A stretch of DNA of 64,000 nt from Ursus arctos (lineage: Eukaryota; Chordata; Mammalia; Carnivora; Ursidae): the NCBI RefSeq assembly GCF_023065955.2, contig NW_026622874.1, positions 22,749,772 to 22,813,771 of the forward strand. The letters run 5' to 3'. Each line of letters starts with the position of its first letter. Position 1 is the first letter of the stretch. Position numbers and translations under genes: made by a program. The notes under the pieces are model-generated. The model did not search any database. It had not been told where the DNA came from and was given only the letters and a program-made list of their open reading frames with translations. Positions 59,101 to 64,000 of this stretch are shown one piece after another.

Positions 59101-60260
59101 GAAGGAAACAAAGCCCCAGCCAGGGCAGGACTAGGTTGCTCCATGGGAGGCCAGCTGTCTCCTTGGCCAGAACTGACTGGAGAGGTTCACCCCGAGGACT
59201 CGCTCTCAGGCGGTTTGTCCTTCCCTGTTATGTGCACAAGGTCTCATCCTGAACTAAAATAATCTTTTTTTAGCAGCTATTTTTAACTTACCTTTGAACA
59301 ACCAAAAAAAGTCTAAAATGCTGTGAAATGTTTTATAGGCTTTATGGTTAGGAAGAGTCCTATCATTCAAACACAACACTTCTGATTTATGTCCAGCCTT
59401 CCAAAGGAGAAAATCCTCCCGAAGCAGGGATGAGGAGATCTAGAGGTTGTCAGTCTCTAATCTCCTCTCTCTGGTTTTCCCCCTTCCATGCTAAAAGGGA
59501 GAACTTTTAAAATAAAGCTTTAAGATAAAGCTAAAGATAGTAACTATCTTTCAGTCTTAAGGAGGGAGGTACAGTACTTCTTTGAGTATTGAAAAACTGG
59601 AAAAAGGTTTAGTTAGTCCTCAGGATTAGTATGGAAAGCTGGAAAATGGAGAGAGGGTTTGGAACAAATGAAAAGATCTGCCAGGACATAGAACAAGTCC
59701 TCCTGGGAGCAGACACTCTTTCCTCGGCACTCATGTCCCTAGGCCACTGAGTGTCCAAAGCTGACTACAGTAGGCATGCCTGTTGGGGAACCAAAGCCCA
59801 GGAGGTCTCGAGGCCAAGGGAAGAGCAGCTTCTAAGTGCAGGAGTGGACAGAGGAAGACAGCAAGAAGGGAGGAAAGTCTACCACTTGCAGACTTTGCCC
59901 CTTACCTCTAGAAGAAAAGCTGTTCCAGAGAACACTATGCTTTGCGACCCTAAGTGTTTATTTCCCACTGGGTCAAATAGGAGTGATAATATGTCTCCTA
60001 CAGAGAGACATCCCAGGGCTGCAGAGAATAAATGAAGTAAAGGATGGAGAACATTCCTGGAAGCCAGGGCGCCCTGAAGATCGAAGGTGCTGGGGCCATG
60101 CGGGAGCCCCACCACCCACACAGGGCTGCTTTCTGACGGGTCCTTGGGGAAGACCGAGGGCTGTATATACCATATCCTTCTGGAGCTGAAGCCTCCTCTG
60201 GGTCCGCTTCTGGTTTTCCTTCACGCTGCTGTCCAGGTTTGCAAACTTTGAGGTTCCTTC
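34994..60260 (-). CDS. RGL1: RGL1, RalGDS-like 1 Ral guanine-nucleotide exchange factor (partial, last nine exons)
   Basis: Read on the - strand the exons are 60260-60171, 57650-57564, 56237-56205, 54136-54015, 51482-51393, 45981-45795, 41728-41474, 37429-37315 and 35181-34994, giving 388 codons plus TGA. RGL1 binds GTP-loaded Ras through a C-terminal RA domain and promotes GDP/GTP exchange on RalA/RalB through a CDC25/RasGEF domain, in the cytosol and at membranes. The first four exons here carry the C-terminal part of the catalytic domain ([19 protein letters not shown] is a hallmark of Ral GEFs). Next come a Ser-rich acidic linker and the RA domain (from about [17 protein letters not shown] to FDFILRKK). 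Human RGL1 is about 768 residues, so the N-terminal half lies beyond 64000. All phases close with no disruption. RGL1 rather than RALGDS or RGL2 is judged from remembered sequence. Confidence 0.96.
35460..35575 (-). mobile_element. MIR fragment (antisense)
   Basis: 'gatcgcagccagtcaacagc acagctgggactcctaccca' follows the reverse MIR middle part. Confidence 0.5.
36150..36385 (-). mobile_element. MIR (antisense)
   Basis: 'tattctcacaaccatcctgt gatgta', 'ttttcactgaggacccaggc', 'aagctgggcccagactacct' fit the reverse MIR. Confidence 0.6.
37053..37238 (+). mobile_element. CAN-SINE
   Basis: 'ggggcacctggtggctcagt', 'gttgagccccacgtggggct', (CTCCCT)n, then 'attaaataaaatctt' and poly(A). It ends about 77 bp before the RGL1 exon at 37315, in antisense orientation to RGL1. 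Confidence 0.93.
37315..37429 (-). CDS. RGL1: RGL1 exon (RA domain)
   Basis: 115 bp, acceptor ...tttgcag|TTGACG, donor GACAAAG|gtgggc. It encodes [20 protein letters not shown], then [18 protein letters not shown], the central helix and Ras-binding edge of the RA domain. It ends with one base, completed to GAA (Glu) by the last exon. Confidence 0.96.
37860..38415 (+). mobile_element. old L1 3' part
   Basis: 'aatcacgctcctaggtattt accaagagaaatgaaaac', 'ttcataatagccccaaac', 'gatggatctcaaaagcatca' and the end 'gtaaattaggcttcaataaa' are characteristic of old mammalian L1 3' ends. Confidence 0.75.
40080..40690 (+). mobile_element. L2
   Basis: 'actaatctgatcacaactta aaagccttcc', 'ggccctttacaatctggtct' and the 3' end 'ttgtaagttcctcaaagaca' to 'tattttgttgatttgatga' follow L2. 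Confidence 0.65.
41474..41728 (-). CDS. RGL1: RGL1 exon (linker and start of RA domain)
   Basis: 255 bp, 85 codons, phase 0 at both ends. The acceptor is ...ctttcag|CTCTCT and the donor is ATCATG|gtaagg. It begins with the Ser-run [19 protein letters not shown], then [20 protein letters not shown], and ends with [21 protein letters not shown], the first strands of the Ras-association ubiquitin-like fold. Confidence 0.96.
42520..42690 (-). mobile_element. MIR (antisense)
   Basis: 'gtgctgctctcacaactatc ttgtgaa' and 'agagtgactttgcccaaagc' fit the reverse MIR core. Confidence 0.6.
43569..43748 (+). mobile_element. CAN-SINE
   Basis: 'gggcgcctgggcggctgagt', 'tgccttcggctcaaggcatg', (CTCCCT)n, 'aataaataaaatctttaaaa'. 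Near-matching flanks aaatgtttag / aaatgtttgg suggest a target-site duplication. Confidence 0.93.
44990..45440. mobile_element. old dispersed repeat, probably LTR-type (family not assigned)
   Basis: 'gagatttggccacatgattt gctttgggcaatgaaatg' and 'gttgttttaagtcactgagt' are widely dispersed mammalian repeat sequence. I cannot name the family safely. It ends in a 26-bp tandem duplication (45390-45441). Confidence 0.45.
45795..45981 (-). CDS. RGL1: RGL1 exon (Ser-rich acidic linker)
   Basis: 187 bp, acceptor ...cttgcag|GCTG, donor CAAAAAAAG|gtattc. It encodes [20 protein letters not shown], then [20 protein letters not shown] and [22 protein letters not shown]. This is a low-complexity, probably disordered Ser/Glu-rich linker. 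The donor side carries a run of seven A on the coding strand. Confidence 0.95.
46900..47900 (+). mobile_element. HAL1/L1M-like relic
   Basis: 'aagtcagaagacatggaata atgtcttcaaagtgctcagt' with 'cctccctgaattctatacct' recalls the HAL1/old L1 module. A-rich and diverged, with no usable ORF. The left limit is uncertain. Confidence 0.5.
48570..48844 (+). mobile_element. recent short L1 3' end with 14-bp duplication
   Basis: Flanked by aaaatgctaagatg at 48556-48569 and 48845-48858, at a TTTTT/AAAA site. The body is the carnivore L1 3' UTR ('aaacaaactgagggcttcag') with A-tail. An internal 20-bp unit ggtgactaacataatacaat is tandemly doubled (48758-48797). Confidence 0.95.
49874..50080 (+). mobile_element. 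MIR
   Basis: 'cttgggtttgaatccagatc ttcc', 'gtgccttactttcctggttt ataaggt' and 'tgttggcacatggctcaatg' follow the MIR order. Confidence 0.75.
50080..50195 (-). mobile_element. L2 3' end (antisense)
   Basis: 'tattcattcaatatttacta tctactatgtgccaggcacc' then 'atggggatacagcaaggagc' is the reverse L2 3' end. Confidence 0.65.
50340..51215. mobile_element. old dispersed repeat, family not assigned
   Basis: 'ccaggccgggagatgatggt ggttcatacc' and 'ggaggtttttaagcaaggaa' occur in a common ancient mammalian repeat. I do not assign class or strand. Confidence 0.4.
51393..51482 (-). CDS. RGL1: RGL1 exon (post-catalytic linker)
   Basis: 90 bp, acceptor ...cctcag|CTACGC, donor AGCCT|gtgagt. It encodes [20 protein letters not shown] then [10 protein letters not shown], a Ser/Pro-containing linker with a basic patch. 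Its last two bases (CT) pair with G from the next exon to give Leu. Confidence 0.93.
52745..52885 (+). mobile_element. MIR
   Basis: 'ccactgactagttcagttat tctctgaatctcaatttcct cattggcaaaat' is the MIR core. Confidence 0.65.
52913..53206 (+). mobile_element. hAT (Charlie-type) non-autonomous DNA transposon
   Basis: 'caggggttagcaaatatttt ctgtaaaggaccagatggca' at the left and 'gtggtgggccggatatggcc' near the right end, with 'ccaataaaactttatttatg' inside, form a well-known Charlie-group element. The exact family is not assigned. Confidence 0.7.
53330..53540 (+). mobile_element. L2
   Basis: 'cctttgctcatgttcttcct tctgtctggaatgttctt' and 'ctcctggtgaaatcttctct' fit L2. Confidence 0.6.
53670..53800 (-). 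mobile_element. MIR (antisense)
   Basis: 'gatttcattgaatcctctca' and 'agtgacttgttcgaggttac' match the reverse MIR core. Confidence 0.55.
54015..54136 (-). CDS. RGL1: RGL1 exon (end of RasGEF domain)
   Basis: 122 bp, acceptor ...gctgcag|GAATTT, donor GAGAG|gtaggc. It encodes [20 protein letters not shown], then [20 protein letters not shown], the final helices of the catalytic domain. It ends with two bases (AG), completed to Ser by the next exon. Confidence 0.96.
54137..56204 (-). other. RGL1: RGL1 intron
   Basis: One MIR near the 3' side; 54137-55889 has nothing I can name. Confidence 0.85.
55890..56115 (+). mobile_element. MIR
   Basis: 'tctcatcccggctccactac', 'gggaattgaggaagataaaa' and 'ataagtgcttgataaatgtg' follow MIR. 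It lies just upstream (by coordinate) of the 33-bp RGL1 exon. Confidence 0.6.
56205..56237 (-). CDS. RGL1: RGL1 33-bp exon
   Basis: Only 11 codons, [11 protein letters not shown], phase 0 at both ends. The acceptor is ...tttcag|GGTGGG and the donor is AGAAGG|gtaagt. The INFEKRR motif continues the catalytic domain. Because it is symmetric, skipping would keep the reading frame. Confidence 0.94.
56238..57563 (-). other. RGL1: RGL1 intron
   Basis: L2 at 57240-57500; otherwise nothing identifiable. Confidence 0.85.
57240..57500 (+). mobile_element. L2 3' end
   Basis: 'tgctcttctttgtattcctc acggcacctaacacagtgcc' is the L2 3' pattern. It ends about 64 bp before the RGL1 exon at 57564. Confidence 0.65.
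57564..57650 (-). CDS. RGL1: RGL1 exon (RasGEF domain hallmark)
   Basis: 87 bp, 29 codons, phase 0 at both ends. The acceptor is ...ctcttcag|GGTGTG and the donor is ATCGAG|gtgagt. It encodes [20 protein letters not shown] then DTALQDYIE, the conserved core helix region of RasGEF domains (PYLG.FLTDL). Confidence 0.96.
57651..60170 (-). other. RGL1: RGL1 intron
   Basis: One young SINE; otherwise nothing identifiable. Confidence 0.85.
58129..58296 (+). mobile_element. CAN-SINE with target-site duplication
   Basis: 'gctcctgggtggctcagttg gttaagc', 'gggatcgagccccgcatcgg', 'aaataaataaataaaatctt'. The flank tggcctcttggg occurs on both sides (58117-58128 and 58301-58312). Confidence 0.95.
60171..60260 (-). 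CDS. RGL1: RGL1 exon (RasGEF domain)
   Basis: 90 bp, 30 codons, phase 0 at both ends. The acceptor on the - strand is ...ttcttag|GAAGG and the donor is GATATG|gtatat. It encodes [20 protein letters not shown], then [10 protein letters not shown], the basic insert between the two halves of the RalGDS-family catalytic domain. It is the most 5' RGL1 exon in the window, and I found no further one up to 64000. Confidence 0.93.
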
Positions 60261-62157
60261 CTAAGAAACAGAAGCACACACAGAGGAGAGTGATGGAGAG
60301 TGGCAGCAGAAGGAAGAGAAGGGACACATAGCTTCTGGTCTGGAACCCCTGCACAACGGCCTGCACCCCATGCAAAACCAAGAGGCCTCAGACAGGCTCT
60401 GCGCTGAGTTATGTCAATGTTTGGCGGGCTTGTCACGAGTGGTCTCTTTGCAATAAGGTCTGGGGGCCTCGGGTGATCCCATTTCCCTCCTGCTTTGTAA
60501 GAAGAACACCTGATTTGGTGATAAAATCAATGGTCAATACCAGGCCCGCAGTTCCCAGAACCGGAGGCGGTTTTTGCATACCCCACATTTCACCCGGACT
60601 AATCATATGCCCCGGAAATGAAGCTCTTCCTCAGTACATTTTGTGATTTCTTGCTCTTGGCCTGAAATCCATGTGCCAGCATTCTGTGAAAGAAAAGGGA
60701 TTCTTTCTGTGGTCATTTCTTAGCTAAATGAAACTTTTGTGCCGGAAGTTTTCTGAGGAAGTCCAGTATCGTGGAGCAGCACTAATCTAGGAAAGCCAGA
60801 CCTTCGCCTATTTTCCCCCCCATTTTCCTCCCCCAGCCCATCCTCCTGAGTTGCTTTCCTCAGGTCTGGAACTCTTACAAGTCGATTCTTCCTCCTGGGG
60901 CCTGGAGACCAAGGGCCACCCTTGCTCGGCTCCTGTCTGTTGTCACAACAAACTCTTCTGCCGATGGTGACTCAACGCCAGTCTGCTGACTGAACACAGG
61001 GTTTTGGGGTTTTGTGGTTTCAGGGTCTTTTAAGTTCTCATTTTCCAGGAACTGTATGAATGGGAGGCAAATTTCACAATCCAGTCGGGGATAAGCGCTC
61101 CGGTAGCTTTTCCTCGGTCAGTCTTCCCGGGGTTTATGCTGTTCCCGTAGCATGTGACCTTCCCCGAGCACACAGTGCAGGCGTGCCTTCTGCAGACTTG
61201 GCCTTCCCGATGTCAGCGAGGCACAAGATCCGTCACCCACCAGCCCTCCGCTGGGTCCAGAACCCACAGTGACTCACGATCTACTTCAATTCTCCCTGTT
61301 ACAAAGGATGATAAGGAGCAGTACTGTTTAGCGACGTCCTGCGTAGAGCTCTTCCTGGGCATGAATGAAAGCCACCCAAAATGTGCCATCTTCCAAGCGA
61401 GGGGGTGGCGAGTCCTCCCAAATCCTTGAGCATTTGCTTGGAGTGAGAAATCACTTCTGTCTGACCCGAAGATGAGTGTCCATCCCTTTCCTGTGTGGGT
61501 CCCTCTGGTTCCCTCCCAGCTTCTCCATCGCTGGCAGAGGCATCATGTGTGGAAGTTATGGAAGACGGATCTCAAATTCTTAAGAAGGATTTCTGACAAG
61601 TTAAAAGGCTTCCAAGAGCCACAGACTAGCAGAGATGGAAAGGAAGAGCACTCGGGACAGCCTCCTTGCTGGGAGGGGGGTGAAGACCTGAGGTGAGAGC
61701 TTGCAGGCTTGCAGATTTCATGACTTCAGGATTGCAAGAGAGTGAGGCTCCGTTCCTGGCTGGGTCTCTGAAGAGGGGCCCAGTGCCAGTTCCTCCAGAT
61801 GAGGTGTCAACCGAAAACCTACTATTTGCCACATCCAACGGTGTCCACTTTCTCCTTTCTTGGCCCTAAATCTTTTGCTCTGCAGCTCTCACACCACCGA
61901 TCCCTTGAAACCCCTTGGAACTTTTCACAGGTTTGCTGACAGCATCACACTGGCTCCTTCCTTCTAACTCCTTTGCTGGCCACGCTCATGTTCCTAGTGT
62001 CTCTTCTTCCGCCAAAGTCACCTTCTGGGTTTTTGCTATAATCGGGTCTTTGGAAATGTCATCCTTACTGACTGTCTATGTTTGGATGAATTCCAAATTG
62101 CTCCCTCTCTCTCCATTAACCTCCCGCTCCCTTCCTATATCTTTCCCCCTCTGTCCT

Positions 62158-62200
62158 CCTCCTCTCACTCTCTCTCTCTCTCCTCCCTCTCTCTCTCTAG
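62158..62200 (+). repeat. (CT)n simple repeat
   Basis: Two short (CT)n runs broken by 'ctccctc'. Confidence 0.85.
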
Positions 62201-63559
62201 TGAAAATTTTTCACCTGAGTCCCACCTTTTCTCTACCGCCATGAGTTGAGGTGCCCTTATCCGTTCTGTTCGCAGGCCTCGGGCGTATGCAGGCACTGGA
62301 TTCCTCTCAATCCGTGCTGGGTACTTCATCGCCCAGAAGTTAATGGTAATGACCTGAATGGGCCTCCAGAGTCCTAACAGTCCTGCTCCAACCGTGACTT
62401 GGGCGGGTTTTGGAGCTTCCCTACACATACGTTTCCACCAGAGCCAAATTCCTGGGCCTTGCTCACAATTGTTTCTAGCAATTCCACCAGGGAGAGTTCT
62501 CACCCAAGGGTCCCAAGAACCAGGATGATTTGGTGGCATTCTGCTTTCCTGCTGCTTTAAAATTTATGGACTCTACATGCACCTGCTCAGAGTGATCTAA
62601 GTTCATTATCAGAGGTTTAAGATAATCTTTGAGAAAAATAAAAACATTTTTTCCCAACAATTAAAATGAAAACCTTAGTTTTTGTTTTGTTTTGTTTGTT
62701 TTTTAGATTTCTACTAATTATTATGTTGCCTCAGCCAGAATATCATAGAGGTGGCACATCACATCTACCCGGAAATGGAGGAGAAGACCCGTCTTTAAGA
62801 CTAAGATTACCCAACTGTAAACCAGTGAGGGTCCAGGAACGGCATATGAGAAACGGAGGTCAGCAGTTTCTCTCAGTGGTTCTTTTGAGAACCTAACTAC
62901 CTTGATTCCTTTTTTATTTTTACAGTCATGCTGAGAATTAACACTAAGAATTATATACTTCGTATGAAGAATGATCAACAAAGGTGACTGGAAAGGGACC
63001 TACATATACATATGGCCTGCCCCAAACATTACGCCACCATAATGATAACGCACAGACCACAGGGATTCATAGCCAAGTTTTTCATTTCTTTGGGACTGGA
63101 GCCATGTAGAAGAAATTTAACTTCGAGCACGAGGGCCAACTTCTACATTTAAGAAAGTTTTACGGGACCTTTAATGTCTAGATATGGCTTTGCTTCTAAG
63201 GTTTCGGCCAGAACCTCACCACCAGGCAACAGGCTGCATGGCCCTGAATCTATCTACGTTGGAAGGATGACTCAGAGCTATTGGGATTTGAATGTATGGC
63301 TCCAGTTAGTCTAGCTGTGTATTCCTGACAGGGAGACCACAAAGCCCTCTCCTTCCATTTAAAGTCTGCAAATCCAGGGGGGACGTGAAGCAGGGAGTAA
63401 CGCGATCTCAGCAAGCCCTGGTTAGTGTGCAGTTAATCAGTAGGCCGAATCTGGAGCCTTGCTCCTCTCGTCTACTCCAAGAAGGGCCAAGAGGGGGCAG
63501 CTTCTCAGTCACATGACTCCGAAGGCCCACCAAGTCATGGAGTCGAACAGAGTTTCTGA

Positions 63560-63700
63560 ACACTAGCTGTGTCGCAGGCACTGTGTCGGGCATTAGGGAT
63601 AGAATGGTGACAAAAGGAACCCAGTTCCTGCCTGCAAGAAGCTTGCAGGCCAGCAGGGAGACAGCTGAGTACGCGGGAGAGCCCAGAATGAGACAGACAT
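63560..63700 (-). mobile_element. L2-like fragment (antisense)
   Basis: 'cgcaggcactgtgtcgggca ttagggatagaatggtgaca' resembles the reverse L2 3' region. Weak. Confidence 0.4.
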
Positions 63701-64000
63701 GCAGGAAGAGCAGGACTTATCACAGAAGGACCATCACAGATGCCCTTACAGGAATGAGTAATCTGATGGGTGTCAGGTGGAGGCCTTTTCGTAGGGACCC
63801 CGCCTCCGCGGGACTTTTATCCCTGCTCCAAGTCCGCTCTGAGCTTGCCGAGGTAGCCCATACTTTACTCACTTTCATCTGGTATGCATACTTTGGCTTC
63901 GCATGCACACAGCATGCCAAATATGAAAAACACATGTGCACACAAATATTTTACCTTAGTCAACCTTCAAAACAAATACAAATACAAAAAAATACAAAAC

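Larger units (their letters stand above)
60261..64000 (-). other. RGL1: RGL1 intron (partial)
   Basis: No further RGL1 exon recognised. A (CT)n run and a weak L2-like piece; otherwise nothing identifiable. Confidence 0.75.

Noticed and set aside
1..64000. CRISPR array, operon or bacterial-type system
   Set aside because: The window is mammalian nuclear DNA. The regular repeats seen are microsatellites, a minisatellite and interspersed elements.

Overview
This window is mammalian nuclear DNA. It has long introns with GT..AG borders, two genes whose exons I recognise, and many interspersed repeats. tRNA-derived CAN-SINEs (SINEC) occur on both strands, and a carnivore-type LINE-1 3' end appears twice as a recent copy. 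Together they point to a carnivore, and the SINE variant suggests an arctoid (bear, seal or mustelid side). That narrower placement is inference from remembered repeat types.

Two genes converge. On the + strand, the last six coding exons of COLGALT2 (procollagen galactosyltransferase 2) lie between 3956 and 23564 and end in the ER-retention signal RDEL. The 3' UTR runs to an AATAAA at 25550. On the - strand, nine exons of RGL1 (a Ral guanine-nucleotide exchange factor of the RalGDS family) run from 60260 down to the stop at 34994. They cover the back of the CDC25/RasGEF domain, a Ser-rich linker and the Ras-association domain. A 3' UTR of about 2.2 kb follows, to an AATAAA at 32775-32780. All exon phases close exactly in both genes and no disabling change is visible. 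The 5' exons of both genes lie outside the window, on opposite sides.

Region by region: 1-3955 is a COLGALT2 intron with old MIRs and two SINEs. 3956-23564 holds the COLGALT2 exons, separated by introns that contain a young 5'-truncated L1 (6070-6830), a composite inverted old L1 (about 9850-15060) and a nearly pure pyrimidine minisatellite (about 18040-18812). 23565-25575 is the COLGALT2 3' UTR. 25576-32760 is the gap between the two gene tails. 32760-34993 is the RGL1 3' UTR. 34994-60260 is RGL1 exons and introns with L2, MIR, hAT and SINE copies. 60261-64000 is RGL1 intron.

The least expected feature is in the gap between the convergent genes. A dense CpG island (about 28855-29560, four NotI-type GCGGCCGC sites within 300 bp) is followed on the + strand by a good splice donor (29683), a good acceptor (29811) and an ATTAAA signal (30126). 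This looks like a short two-exon CpG-island transcript that belongs to neither neighbour. It has a possible 96-codon ORF starting at 29275, but I recognise no product. The two known genes do not act in one pathway: one modifies collagen in the ER, the other links Ras to Ral signalling in the cytosol. Their adjacency is positional only.
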